Made by a program: the position numbers and the translations under genes. A DNA stretch of 64,000 nucleotides from Cryobacterium psychrophilum. GTDB taxonomy: Bacteria > Actinomycetota > Actinomycetes > Actinomycetales > Microbacteriaceae. The notes under the pieces were generated by a model, which was not told where the DNA came from, did no database searches, and was given only the letters and a program-made list of their open reading frames with translations. The stretch covers positions 1,798,001 through 1,862,000 of the forward strand of contig NZ_SODI01000001.1 of NCBI RefSeq assembly GCF_004365915.1, in the 5' to 3' direction. Below are positions 8,835 through 17,765 of this stretch, piece by piece. How positions within the stretch are numbered: the stretch's first letter is position 1; every line of letters starts with the position of its first letter.

Positions 8835-9260
8835 TTACTCTGATTTCTCATTGAATTGTTGGGTGTCGGTTGACTCAACTGGCGCAGGAAACGCGCGTGA
8901 ATCATCTGCGCCCAGTCTATCCGCGACCACCGTGTGGGCGCGGCGACCGATTGTGCGGTCAAGGATGAGGGCCACGATGCTACCGAGGAGAACGCCCCCC
9001 GCGAGGCAGGCGAGCAGCAGAAAACCGAAGACCTGAGTCTTGTTGAAGTCCGCGTTGTCGGGAAAGGCGGTGGTGAGCACGAGCGCCAGCACAATTCCGA
9101 CGCCCGCGCCAAGAACCATGAAGTTCTTGTAGCGCGGCGAGCGACGCACCACCAGGGTGTCCTCACCGTTGACGGACTCGGCCAGTGCGGCGGTGTCATC
9201 GTCGTGGGTCGAGCGTGTGGGCTGCTGTTCGGGCTGTTCGGGCTGTTCGGAAGAACTCAC
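8835..9260 (-). CDS. Two-helix membrane protein upstream of purF
   Basis: 141 residues of unknown function. A polar Gln/Glu/Pro-rich N-terminus (1-25) precedes two hydrophobic segments (about 47-66, MVLGAGVGIVLALVLTTAF, and 77-98, VFGFLLLACLAGGVLLGS). The GTG at 9260 is chosen because CAGAAT ends exactly 6 nt upstream and no Shine-Dalgarno is present (leaderless pattern). It heads the purF-purM operon, 12 bp before purF, and is divergent from ribokinase with only 30 bp between the start codons. Confidence 0.75.
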   Translation of the reverse strand: MSSSEQPEQPEQQPTRSTHDDDTAALAESVNGEDTLVVRRSPRYKNFMVLGAGVGIVLALVLTTAFPDNADFNKTQVFGFLLLACLAGGVLLGSIVALILDRTIGRRAHTVVADRLGADDSRAFPAPVESTDTQQFNEKSE

Positions 9261-9290
9261 CCAATCATTCTGCCATGCGAGACTGAGGCA

Positions 9291-10208
9291 GTGAACAGAA
9301 TTGCGGTACTCGGCAGCGCCAACATGGACCTCGTCGTGCGGCAGAGCCGACTCCCCCGACCCGGCGAGACCATCTTCGGCTCCGGTTTCGACACCGTGCC
9401 GGGCGGAAAGGGCCTCAACCAGGCCGTCGCCGCGGCCCGTTTGGGCGGTGCCGTCGATTTTCTCGGGGCGCTGGGAGCGGATGCCTATGGCACGCAACTG
9501 CGCGCACTTCTCGCGACCGAAGGCATCCGATCCACCGGGGTGCGCGAGTCGAGCGAGTCCACCGGAACCGCACACATTTCGGTCGTGGACTCGGGTGAGA
9601 ACTCGATCGTCGTCGTGTCGGGCGCCAATGCGACCGTGACCGACCTCGACGATACCCAGCGCACGACGATTGCCGACGCGGCCTTTCTCGTGATGCAGTG
9701 CGAACTACCGGTTGCCGTGCTCGTGCAGGCGATTGCGGTGGCCAGGGAGGCGGGCGTCTTCACCGTGCTGACCCCGGCACCCGTGATGCCATTGCCGGAC
9801 GGTTTTCTCTCCTCGGTGGACCTCGTGGTGCCCAACCAGATCGAGGCCGAGGAACTCACGGGCGAATCGGACCCGGTGCGCGCGGCCGAAAGCCTCAGCG
9901 CGAACAAGACCTGGGCGATCGTGACGCTCGGCGCGGAGGGTTCGGTGATCGCCTACAACGGGGAGGTGCTCGGCCTCGCGCCTGCCCGTCCGGTGCAGGC
10001 CGTCGACACGACAGCCGCGGGCGACACCTTCGTGGGCGCGCTCGTGGCTCGGCTGGCCCTGAAGGTCGGCGGCTCCGTTCCGGTGAGCGAAGACGACATG
10101 GTCGAGGCGCTGCGCTGGGCCACGGTCGCCTCCTCGGTGGCGGTCACCCGTGTGGGCGCCACCACCTCCATGCCGAGTCTCGCCGAGGTCGCCGCGATCC
10201 TGGCCTGA
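9291..10208 (+). CDS. rbsK: Ribokinase (PfkB family)
   Basis: 305 residues. Phosphorylates ribose to ribose-5-phosphate, a PRPP precursor, which suits its place beside purF. PfkB signatures: GSANMDLVV at the N-terminus, GGKGLNQAVAAARLG near 40, and DTTAAGDTFVGAL near 240 with the catalytic Asp. The GTG at 9291 follows GAGACT by exactly 6 nt (leaderless pattern). A related sugar or nucleoside specificity cannot be excluded. Confidence 0.88.
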   Translation: MNRIAVLGSANMDLVVRQSRLPRPGETIFGSGFDTVPGGKGLNQAVAAARLGGAVDFLGALGADAYGTQLRALLATEGIRSTGVRESSESTGTAHISVVDSGENSIVVVSGANATVTDLDDTQRTTIADAAFLVMQCELPVAVLVQAIAVAREAGVFTVLTPAPVMPLPDGFLSSVDLVVPNQIEAEELTGESDPVRAAESLSANKTWAIVTLGAEGSVIAYNGEVLGLAPARPVQAVDTTAAGDTFVGALVARLALKVGGSVPVSEDDMVEALRWATVASSVAVTRVGATTSMPSLAEVAAILA

Positions 10209-10235
10209 ACGGTGCGCCCGGGCCGCGTCTGAGTC

Positions 10236-10297
10236 ACGGCACTTGTTCGTGCCGTCGGCACTCGTTGGAACACGTGCCACCGGCTCCAACGAGTGCC
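10236..10297. terminator. Tandem hairpins between convergent genes
   Basis: Two stems lie in a row: ACGGCAC/GTGCCGT (10236-10255, 6-nt loop) and a perfect 13-bp stem GGCACTCGTTGGA/TCCAACGAGTGCC (10257-10297, 15-nt loop). There is no U-tract. They sit between convergent rbsK and the SCP2-like gene and may act as a termination or processing structure. Confidence 0.5.
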
Positions 10298-10348
10298 AGG
10301 CCCGCGGGCGGCACGGGGAGCGCCACGACCTGTGACCCGGCGACGTTC

Positions 10349-10714
10349 TCAGAGCGGAAGAACGGGAACGTGGCCGGTGAGGTCGGCGCGCGCACCGGAG
10401 GCGTGGATGCGGCCGGTGGCGATGCCGTCGGTCCACGTGAGGCCGCCGGTGGCGAGGTCGAGCCAGGTGGCGACATCCGTTTCAATCACGTTGGGCGGCG
10501 TGCCACGGGTGTGGCGCGGCCCGGCCACGCACTGCACGGCGCCGAAGGGCGGCACGCGCACCTCGAGGGTGTTGCCCTCTGCCTGCTCGGCGAGCAGCTG
10601 CAGGGTGTACCGCACGGCCTGGGCGCGGATGTCCCGGCTCGCGTCGGCCCCCGCGGCGAGCGCCGCGCGCACGGCCACCCGGCCGGCGCCGTCGTCTATT
10701 CGTGCTCGTGCCAT
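10349..10714 (-). CDS. SCP2-like sterol carrier family protein
   Basis: 121 residues. Resembles the small actinobacterial proteins annotated as bacterial SCP2 or sterol carrier family; the central RVPPFGAVQCVAGPRHTRG and C-terminal WLDLATGGLTW segments are characteristic. Such proteins may bind lipids or acyl chains, but a role is not established. Start at 10714 follows CAGACT by 6 nt (leaderless pattern); no Shine-Dalgarno is present. Confidence 0.7.
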   Translation of the reverse strand: MARARIDDGAGRVAVRAALAAGADASRDIRAQAVRYTLQLLAEQAEGNTLEVRVPPFGAVQCVAGPRHTRGTPPNVIETDVATWLDLATGGLTWTDGIATGRIHASGARADLTGHVPVLPL

Positions 10715-10876
10715 ACGTCTAGTCTGCGGGATCAGCTCGCGGGCGTGTATTCGACCACGGTCGACGGCGGGCGGGAAACGTTGGCCGGCCGGAGGGATCG
10801 CGGCCGTGCAGTCACCTTCGGCCCGAGCCACATCTATATCGGCGCGACCGGGGATGGTGCACCGCCGGGGGCGGAA

Positions 10877-12331
10877 TCAGCCGCGCAGGGTCCGAAGCAG
10901 CTTGGCGCTGGAGGTCATTGCCCCGCCGAGCACCGCCGGAATTCCGCCACCGGGGTGCACCGATGCCCCGACGCGCCAGAGCCACCGGCGTCGAGGGTCC
11001 CGGTAGGCGGGCACGTGGAACGGGCCGCTCTGCCAGAGCGGGCGGGTCGCGCCGTAGAGCGCCCCACCCGTCGCCCCCCAGCCCCCGAAGTACTCGGGAT
11101 CGAGAATCTCGTAGTCGCCGAGCAGCTGGGTGATCGGCTGATCGAGTCCCATGACTTCGCTGATGCGCCCGACCTCCCGTCGCACGAAGGTGTCGTCGAG
11201 GCCGTACCGGCGGCCGTCGGCGGGCGCGGTCAGCAGCAACGCGACGGTGGCCTTCTCGTTGGGGTAGACCTCGCCCGGACGGTAATAGTTCACGAAGGCC
11301 ATGGTCTGCTCGGGTGGGAGCCCCGCCGCGAGGCTGCGATGCAGGGCGGCCGGGTCGTCCGGCATCACCACGGAGTGCGTCGCCGTGGTTTTCGGCAGAA
11401 GCTGGTCGAGCACGCCGTAGATGGCCACGCCCGAGCAGGTGAGACCTCGCGCCCGCGACGACCCACCGCCCAGGAGCCCAGCGAGCACCCCCGGGTCGAG
11501 AGCGCTCACCACCACGTCGGCCCGGTACTCGGCCGCAACCGTGCGCACCCGCGACCGCTCCACCGACACGACGCTCTCGCCAGTGTGCACCCTCGCACCG
11601 GCTTGCAGGGCGAGCCGGTGGAGGGCGAGTGGCAGCTCATAGACCCCACCCTCGGGCACCCAGACGCCGTCCCTGGCCATCACCGCTGGCATGCTCGCGT
11701 AGAGCGAAAGGCTCCGGGTGGGCGGCACCCCCGCGTTCAGTGTGTGGATGGCGATCACCTCGCGCAATCCCTCGGGCATCCAGGTCAGGGCGTCGAGGAA
11801 GCGCTTGGTCGTCAGTCGGGTGCCGTACAGGCGTGCGAGGACGCCCGCTGCGGGAAACGCCGTCGGATCGAGCGGGTCGGCGGTCAGCAGCGAGGTGATC
11901 TCGGGTCCGAGGCCGCCGTGCTCACGATCGAAGCGCTCCCACGCCGCCCGCCAGGGGTGCCCCTCCTCCACCGGCAAGGTGACCGTCTGCCCGCCGTAGA
12001 AGTAGCGCCCCACCTCGGGCAGACGCCGCAGCTGCAGCCGGCCCACCGACGAGTCGCCCCCGGCATCGCCCGCACCGCTCGGCGCACCCCTTGCGCCAAG
12101 TGCGTCGTAGCGGCGCAGTAGTTCATCCCACACTGCCGGGAACGTGACGAGGGAGGGGCCGGTGTCGATTCGCTGGCCGCCGACCTCGAGCCGCCGGCTC
12201 TTGCCGCCGACCCAGTCGCTGCCTTCGAGTACCGTGACATCGTGCCCGGCCCTGGCCAGCAGCGCGGCAGCCGTGAGCCCGCCGATTCCGGCCCCGAGCA
12301 CGACGATCCGCCGGGGTGTCATTGCGGTCAT
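10877..12331 (-). CDS. CrtI-family carotenoid desaturase-like FAD oxidoreductase
   Basis: 484 residues. N-terminal dinucleotide-binding fold VVLGAGIGGLTAAALLARAG and EGSDWVGGKSR; C-terminal motif VHPGGGIPAVLGGA, the FAD-binding end typical of phytoene desaturases and CrtD-type 3,4-desaturases. It should act on a membrane-dissolved carotenoid. The ATG overlaps the stop of the upstream prenyltransferase by 4 nt, so the two are one operon. Pairing with an elongase-like UbiA protein rather than with crtE/crtB favours a late desaturation of a C45/C50 intermediate over primary phytoene desaturation; this is inference. Confidence 0.82.
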   Translation of the reverse strand: MTAMTPRRIVVLGAGIGGLTAAALLARAGHDVTVLEGSDWVGGKSRRLEVGGQRIDTGPSLVTFPAVWDELLRRYDALGARGAPSGAGDAGGDSSVGRLQLRRLPEVGRYFYGGQTVTLPVEEGHPWRAAWERFDREHGGLGPEITSLLTADPLDPTAFPAAGVLARLYGTRLTTKRFLDALTWMPEGLREVIAIHTLNAGVPPTRSLSLYASMPAVMARDGVWVPEGGVYELPLALHRLALQAGARVHTGESVVSVERSRVRTVAAEYRADVVVSALDPGVLAGLLGGGSSRARGLTCSGVAIYGVLDQLLPKTTATHSVVMPDDPAALHRSLAAGLPPEQTMAFVNYYRPGEVYPNEKATVALLLTAPADGRRYGLDDTFVRREVGRISEVMGLDQPITQLLGDYEILDPEYFGGWGATGGALYGATRPLWQSGPFHVPAYRDPRRRWLWRVGASVHPGGGIPAVLGGAMTSSAKLLRTLRG

Positions 12332-13170
12332 GAATAGACTCCCAGCAGTAACGCAGCCACGATCTGCACGCCGGCAACAGAACCGGCCGCATAGGGGAAC
12401 GCAATCGAATACCGGTAGAGACGGCGGGCGCCGTTCGGGGTCGGATCCCGGCGCAGGCGCAGCAGCAGCCAGCCGGCGATCAGGGCGTTCACCACGGCGA
12501 CCGGGATGTTGACGAACGCGAAGCAGACGGTTGACACCGACCACCAGACGGCGCTCCACAGCGCGGACCCGCGCGGCCCCAGGCGCACCGCCGTGGTGAC
12601 GATGCCGGCCGCCCTGTCCTCGTCGATGTCCTGCACGGCATCGAAGGTGTGCTTGGCCACGCTCCAGGCCATCAGCCCGATCGCGGCACCCCAGACCGGG
12701 GACTCCCCGAAGGCGAGAGGAACGAACACGAGGGGGAACGCGTAGGCCGCGTTGCTCAGCGCGTCCAGGAACGACCTCGCCTTGAAGCGCAGCGGCGGCG
12801 CCGAGTACTGCACGAAGATGACGATGTAGGCGAGGATCCAGGCAAGTGCGTCCAGCGGCAGTGCGAAGAGGAAGTAGGCGACGAAGGGCACATTCGTCAG
12901 CACGACCGCGGCGAGGATGCGCCGGGACTCGGAGTCGGCGATCCGGGCGCCCTCGAGGCCGCCCTTCCGCGAATTCAACGCGTCGGTCTCCTGGTCGAAG
13001 ATGTCATTGACGCCGTAGATCAGGAGATTGAACGGCAGCGTCGCCCACAGCAACAGGGGAACGACGTCCCACCGCCACAGATCGCCCGTGAGCCACATGG
13101 CGATCGCCGTCGTGCCGATCGTATTCACCCACAACACCGGTCGCGATATCAGAATCAGTCGAAGGAGCAC
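12328..13170 (-). CDS. UbiA prenyltransferase, lycopene elongase-like
   Basis: 280 residues with about 8-9 membrane helices. The two Asp-rich prenyl-diphosphate motifs are intact: NDIFDQETD near residue 55 and DAVQDIDEDRAAG near 180. The sequence type and its coupling to a CrtI-like gene suggest CrtEb/Lye-type lycopene elongase, which adds DMAPP units to lycopene to give C45/C50 carotenoids. The GTG at 13170 follows TACTCT by exactly 6 nt (leaderless). Another UbiA specificity, such as a quinone, remains possible. Confidence 0.8.
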   Translation of the reverse strand: MLLRLILISRPVLWVNTIGTTAIAMWLTGDLWRWDVVPLLLWATLPFNLLIYGVNDIFDQETDALNSRKGGLEGARIADSESRRILAAVVLTNVPFVAYFLFALPLDALAWILAYIVIFVQYSAPPLRFKARSFLDALSNAAYAFPLVFVPLAFGESPVWGAAIGLMAWSVAKHTFDAVQDIDEDRAAGIVTTAVRLGPRGSALWSAVWWSVSTVCFAFVNIPVAVVNALIAGWLLLRLRRDPTPNGARRLYRYSIAFPYAAGSVAGVQIVAALLLGVYS

Positions 13171-13559
13171 CGTTCCAGAGTAGTGGTAGCGGGCAACCGG
13201 CCCCGCGTTGAATCATAAGAAACCTTCGCGTAGCCCTCTGTACGTTCCCGCAGTTGACAACCTCCGCTTCGGAGTGGGTTCTGACTTTTGAGACGGATCT
13301 GGCGTACGCCCGTTTCTATGGATCTGACGATGACGCAGCGGCAGGCTGCGACGTAGAAAAAGTACTCGCGTATCGCACGCGCTGACAGTTCGGGCACGTC
13401 CCGGATCCTGGATGAGCTGGTCGAGTTGACGCGGTGGAGAAGCTCACCGCGCTGCGCCAACGACGCCGTGATAGACGAAGTTCCAATCGTGTGTCAGCCC
13501 TTGACGATGAATTTCGGTGCACGCTCCGGGTGAGCAGAGGCATCCGGTAGCCTGAAATT
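13171..13559. other. Intergenic region between divergent UbiA and purD genes
   Basis: 389 bp with no convincing gene. It holds the TACTCT -10 for the prenyltransferase at its left edge and TAGCCT (13548-13553) 6 nt before the purD GTG at its right edge. A TTGACA at 13254 has no matching -10. Nothing else was recognised. Confidence 0.5.
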
Positions 13560-14825
13560 GTGAAAATTCTTGTTCTCGGATCCGGTGCCCGCGAGCACGC
13601 CATCATTACCGCGCTGCGTCGCGAGGAGCCCGCGCACTTCATCGAGGCGGCGCCGGGCAATGCCGGTATCGCCGCGGACGTCGCCGTCGTGCCGCTCGAC
13701 CCGAACGACCCGGTCGCTGTCGCCGACTATGCGACGCTCAATGACGTGCAACTCGTCGTGATCGGGCCGGAGGCACCGCTCGTGGCGGGCGTCGCCGACG
13801 CGCTGCGCACCCGCGGAATCGCCGTTTTCGGACCCGACAAGGCCGCCGCGGCCCTCGAAGGCAGCAAAACCTTCGCCAAGCGCATCATGGACGACGCCGG
13901 CGTGCCCACCGGGCGTGCTGTGCGCGCCGGAAACCTCGCGGAGGTCGAGTCCGCTCTCACGGAGTTCGGCGCCCCCTACGTGGTGAAGGCCGACGGCCTC
14001 GCCGCCGGCAAGGGCGTGCTCGTGACCGAGGACCTCGCCGCCGCCCTCGCCCACGCCACATTCTGGCTCGAGCACGGCAGCATCCTCATCGAGGAATTTC
14101 TCGACGGCCAGGAGATCTCCCTGTTCCTGCTGAGCGACGGCCACAACGTGCTGCCGCTCTCCCCCGCCCAGGACTACAAGCGCCTCGGCAACAACGATGC
14201 CGGCCCGAACACCGGCGGCATGGGTGCCTACTCGCCGCTGCCGTGGCTCGATGCCCAGTTCGGCAACGAGCGTCTCTTCGTGCAGGAGATCATCGACACC
14301 GTGGCCCTGCCCACCGTGCGGCAGCTCGCCCAGGAAGACACCCCATTCATCGGGCTGCTCTACTGCGGACTCATCCTCACCAAGCAGGGCATTCGCGTGA
14401 TTGAATTCAACGCGCGCTTCGGCGACCCGGAGACCCAGGTGGTGCTGCCGCGCCTCATCACCCCGCTCTCCGAACTCTTGTTTGCCGCGTCCACAGGCGC
14501 GCTCGACGACCGCGCCTGGCCCGAATTCTCGACCGACGTTGCCGTAACCGTGGTGCTCGCGAGCGAGAACTACCCGGAGACCCCGCTCACGGGCCGCGAG
14601 ATCACGGGCCTCGATGCGGCGCTCCAGGTACCCGACGTCACCATCGCGCACGCCGCGACCGCCAACCGGGATGACACGCTCGTCTCCACCGGCGGCCGTG
14701 TGCTGAGCGTGGTCGCCGTGGGAGCCTCGTTCGCCGAGGCCCGCGAACGCGCCTACGAAGCCCTCGGCCACGTGTCGCTTGAGGGCGCCCAGTTCCGCAC
14801 GGACATCGCCGCGCGCGTCGCCTGA
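13560..14825 (+). CDS. purD: Phosphoribosylamine-glycine ligase
   Basis: 421 residues, normal length. Joins glycine to phosphoribosylamine with ATP (second purine step). ATP-grasp family: GSGAREHAI at the N-terminus, VVIGPEAPLVAGVADALR near 65, VVKADGLAAGKGV near 140, NTGGMGAYSPLPW near 218 and EFNARFGDPETQV near 281. The GTG at 13560 lies 6 nt after TAGCCT, so the mRNA is probably leaderless. It is transcribed alone. Confidence 0.97.
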   Translation: MKILVLGSGAREHAIITALRREEPAHFIEAAPGNAGIAADVAVVPLDPNDPVAVADYATLNDVQLVVIGPEAPLVAGVADALRTRGIAVFGPDKAAAALEGSKTFAKRIMDDAGVPTGRAVRAGNLAEVESALTEFGAPYVVKADGLAAGKGVLVTEDLAAALAHATFWLEHGSILIEEFLDGQEISLFLLSDGHNVLPLSPAQDYKRLGNNDAGPNTGGMGAYSPLPWLDAQFGNERLFVQEIIDTVALPTVRQLAQEDTPFIGLLYCGLILTKQGIRVIEFNARFGDPETQVVLPRLITPLSELLFAASTGALDDRAWPEFSTDVAVTVVLASENYPETPLTGREITGLDAALQVPDVTIAHAATANRDDTLVSTGGRVLSVVAVGASFAEARERAYEALGHVSLEGAQFRTDIAARVA

Positions 14826-14869
14826 CCCACGGCATCCGTTTGCCCGGCCTCGCAACGGCCGCCAGCGTC

Positions 14870-14960
14870 GCTACTTCAGGAGATTCACTGCCCGGCGCCC
14901 CACCCGCCCGCACAAACACGCGGCAGAGCGGATGCCCGCGGCCGAATCTCCTGAACTAGC
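14870..14960. repeat. 17-bp imperfect inverted repeat, 57 bp apart
   Basis: GCTACTTCAGGAGATTC (14870-14886) and GAATCTCCTGAACTAGC (14944-14960) are inverted copies with one mismatch, including a perfect 12-bp core. They bracket 57 bp of GC-rich sequence in the gap between convergent purD and the carboxyltransferase gene. There is no T-run and no flanking duplication, so neither a normal terminator nor a small transposon is clearly supported. Confidence 0.6.
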
Positions 14961-14994
14961 AACCACACCCGAGCCATAACGGCTCCACCGAGTG

Positions 14995-16512
14995 TCAGGT
15001 GAGGCGACCCATACCCCGATACCTGGCCACGCGTTTCGGAAGCAGGGCGTCCACCGGGGTAGCCCGGAGCGTGGACAGCTCGTATTCGATGGCCGCCGCC
15101 ATCCGCTGGCAGAATGCCTTGCCCTCGCTGGCGGCGTCTGGACGTTCATCGACGATGTGGTCGACGACTCCGTTGGCGTAGAGCGAGGACACGTTCACAC
15201 CCTGCGCCTCTGACATTTGCGGCGCGAACTCGATGCTGCGATGCACGATGGCACTCGCCCCCTCGGGTGGCAGCGGCGACAGCCATGCGTGCTGCGCGGC
15301 AATGGTGCGGTCGGCCGGCAGCAGGGCGAGCGCCCCGCCGCCCGCGCCCTGCCCGAGCAGCACGGACACGGTGGGTGAGCGCACACCAATGAGCTCCAGC
15401 AACGACCGGGCGATCTCCCCGGCCATGCCGCCCTCCTCGGCCTCCTTCGACAGCGCGGCGCCCGCGGTGTCGATCACGGTCAGCAGCGGCAGGCCGAGTT
15501 CTTCGGCCAACCGCATGCCGCGACGGGCCTCCCGCAGCGATGCCGGGCCCATCTTGGTGTCCTGGGACGGTCGCGGGCGACTGTGGCCGAGCACGATGCA
15601 GCCCTGGTCCCCAAACCTGGCCATCGCGAGCATGAGCGCCGGGTCGTTTTCGCCCTGTCCGGTTCCGTTGAGCGGCAGCACGTCGTGGGCGCCCCACGCG
15701 AGCAGCTGCCGCAGGTCTGGTCTGCGCGGGTTACGCGAAATCTGAATGGATGCCCACGCCGCGTCCGACCCGGGCCGTACCTCGAGCGAGGCCGGCGCCA
15801 CGACCGGGGCCACAGGCGACGACAGCAGCACCGTCAGCACCCGATCGAGAATCTCGGGCAGCTGCTCGGGCGGCACGACCGCGTCAATGATGCCCTTGTC
15901 AAAGAGGTTCTCGGCAACCTGCACGCCGGGCGGGAACGGCTTTCCGTAGAGCGCCTCGTAGACGCGCGGGCCGAGAAACCCGAGCAGCGCGCCCGGTTCG
16001 GCCACGGTGATGTGGCCGAGCGAACCCCACGACGCCATGACGCCGCCGGTCGTGGGATGCCGCAGGTACACCAGGTACGGCAGCCCGGCCTGGCGGTGGG
16101 CGAGCACCGCCGCGGTGATCTTCACCATGGAGAGGAACGCGAGCGTTCCCTCCTGCATGCGGGTGCCCCCGGAGGCCGGTCCCGCCAACAGCGGCAGCCC
16201 CGCGCGGGTGGCTCGTTCGATGGCGGCCACAATGCGATCAGCGGCGGACAGGCCGATGGAACCGGCCAGGAATGAGAACTCGCTCACGACAACGGCCACG
16301 CGGCGGCCGCGGATGAGGCCTTCCCCCGTGAGCACGGATTCGTCGACTCCGGTCTTCTCCCGCGCACGCTGCAGGTCGCTCGCGTACGCATCATTCGGGT
16401 CGGGGTCGATGACGGGCTGATCCCAGCTCGCGAACGTCCCCTCATCGAGTACGACCGCGATGAGTTCGGTCGCGGTCAGGTGGGGTTTCTTCGCTGAGGC
16501 GGTGTCGGTCAC
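14995..16512 (-). CDS. Acetyl-CoA carboxylase carboxyltransferase, fused beta/alpha halves
   Basis: 505 residues carrying both carboxyltransferase halves: an AccD-like half (GLIRGRRVAVVVSEFSFLAGS, PLLAGPASGGTRMQEG, with no N-terminal zinc ribbon) and an AccA-like half (from about residue 270; LPLLTVIDTAGAALSKEAEEGG and GQGAGGGALALLPADR). It transfers CO2 from biotin to acetyl-CoA or another acyl-CoA. The GTG at 16512 is preferred over the ATG at 16536 because GAAAGG lies 9 nt upstream. No biotin carboxylase gene is nearby, so it must work with a subunit encoded elsewhere. Confidence 0.87.
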   Translation of the reverse strand: MTDTASAKKPHLTATELIAVVLDEGTFASWDQPVIDPDPNDAYASDLQRAREKTGVDESVLTGEGLIRGRRVAVVVSEFSFLAGSIGLSAADRIVAAIERATRAGLPLLAGPASGGTRMQEGTLAFLSMVKITAAVLAHRQAGLPYLVYLRHPTTGGVMASWGSLGHITVAEPGALLGFLGPRVYEALYGKPFPPGVQVAENLFDKGIIDAVVPPEQLPEILDRVLTVLLSSPVAPVVAPASLEVRPGSDAAWASIQISRNPRRPDLRQLLAWGAHDVLPLNGTGQGENDPALMLAMARFGDQGCIVLGHSRPRPSQDTKMGPASLREARRGMRLAEELGLPLLTVIDTAGAALSKEAEEGGMAGEIARSLLELIGVRSPTVSVLLGQGAGGGALALLPADRTIAAQHAWLSPLPPEGASAIVHRSIEFAPQMSEAQGVNVSSLYANGVVDHIVDERPDAASEGKAFCQRMAAAIEYELSTLRATPVDALLPKRVARYRGMGRLT

Positions 16513-16627
16513 GTTAGATACCTTTCGGGGAATCACTGAGCGATCTCACCCTACAAGCCGGGGACGAAGAGCCCGCAGCTCTGGTGCGACTGCCCTATGG
16601 CCCGGGCGAGTAGGACAGAATATAGAG

Positions 16628-17578
16628 GTGACCGAATCCGACCAGCCCACAGCATCCGTCGCCCTCGACCTGCCAGGATGGCGACATGCCTACTCGGGCA
16701 AGGTGCGCGACCTCTACATTCCGCAGGCTTCGACAACGGATGCCGCAGCCGATCTCACGACCGCTTCCCGCGTGCTCGTGGTCGCGAGCGATCGGGTAAG
16801 TGCGTTCGACCACGTACTGGAGCCCGGCATCCCCGGCAAGGGCGAGCTGCTGACCACCCTGAGCCTGTGGTGGTTCGACCGGCTGAACCCGGTTCCCAAT
16901 CACCTCGTGGCCGACCACGAACTCGTGGACGACACCGTGCGCGAGCTGACTCCGGCCGCCGTTGCCGGCCGCGCGATGCTCTGCACCACGCTCGACATGT
17001 TCCCGGTGGAGTGCGTCGTGCGCGGCTACCTCACCGGTTCGGGCTGGAAGGAATACCAGGCCAGCCAGTCGGTGTGCGGCATCGCCCTGCCGGCCGGGCT
17101 CACGAACGGCGACCGACTCCCGGAGCCCATTTACACTCCCGCCTGGAAAGCACCGATGGGCGAGCACGACGAGAACATCTCATTCGCGCGCACCGTCGAG
17201 CTCGTCGGCGAGGGCGTGGCTGCCGAGCTGCGCGACCTGTCGCTCGCCCTGTTCGCCACGGCGTCGACGATCGCCGAAACCGCCGGCGTTATTCTCGCTG
17301 ACACCAAGTTCGAGTTCGGAGCGAACCGCGTGACGGGCGTCACGACCCTCGCCGACGAGGTGCTCACGAGTGATTCGAGCCGCTACTGGGACGAAGAGGC
17401 CTGGCGCACGGGCACCACCCCCGAGGCGCGCATGGCGAGCTTTGACAAGCAGATCGTTCGAGACTGGCTCGCCGCTCACTGGGACGGCGTGGGCACCCCA
17501 CCCGTGCTCCCCGCCGAAATTGTGGAGCAGACCGCCGCCCGGTACCGCGAGCTGCTCGAGCGCCTCACCCGCGCCTGA
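16628..17578 (+). CDS. purC: Phosphoribosylaminoimidazole-succinocarboxamide synthase
   Basis: 316 residues. Condenses CAIR with aspartate (SAICAR synthesis). Signatures: YSGKVRDLYI near residue 20, SDRVSAFDHVLEPGIPGKG near 58, CVVRGYLTGSGWKEY near 130 and PIYTPAWKA near 165. The GTG at 16628 follows CAGAAT by 6 nt, the leaderless pattern. Divergent from the carboxyltransferase gene, with 115 bp between start codons. Confidence 0.97.
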   Translation: MTESDQPTASVALDLPGWRHAYSGKVRDLYIPQASTTDAAADLTTASRVLVVASDRVSAFDHVLEPGIPGKGELLTTLSLWWFDRLNPVPNHLVADHELVDDTVRELTPAAVAGRAMLCTTLDMFPVECVVRGYLTGSGWKEYQASQSVCGIALPAGLTNGDRLPEPIYTPAWKAPMGEHDENISFARTVELVGEGVAAELRDLSLALFATASTIAETAGVILADTKFEFGANRVTGVTTLADEVLTSDSSRYWDEEAWRTGTTPEARMASFDKQIVRDWLAAHWDGVGTPPVLPAEIVEQTAARYRELLERLTRA

Positions 17579-17652
17579 GGCCAGCGCCGCGCCAGTTTTC
17601 GGTGGCCGCTACGCCGGATACGACAGCGCCCACCGATTTGTGTAGCGGTCGC

Positions 17653-17689
17653 GGCCAATTTCGGTAGCGGGGGCCAATTTCGGTAGCGG
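17653..17689. repeat. Tandem 18-bp direct repeat after purC
   Basis: GGCCAATTTCGGTAGCGG occurs at 17653-17670 and 17672-17689, separated by one base. Looser relatives (TTTCGGTGGCCGCTAC near 17595 and TTTGTGTAGCGGTC near 17637) suggest a decayed longer array. It is non-coding. Confidence 0.75.
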
Positions 17690-17765
17690 CGGTCATCGTG
17701 GTGCCTCTGGTGACATTTGGCGCAACGGAAACCACCGCGAAACACGGCTTGGGTAGTCTCTTCCC

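Noticed and set aside
9698..12121. Very long open frame (807 codons) on the plus strand
   Set aside because: It runs through ribokinase out of frame and antisense to the SCP2-like and CrtI-like genes; GC-rich DNA keeps such frames open and the product is Arg/Gly/Pro-rich with no family features.
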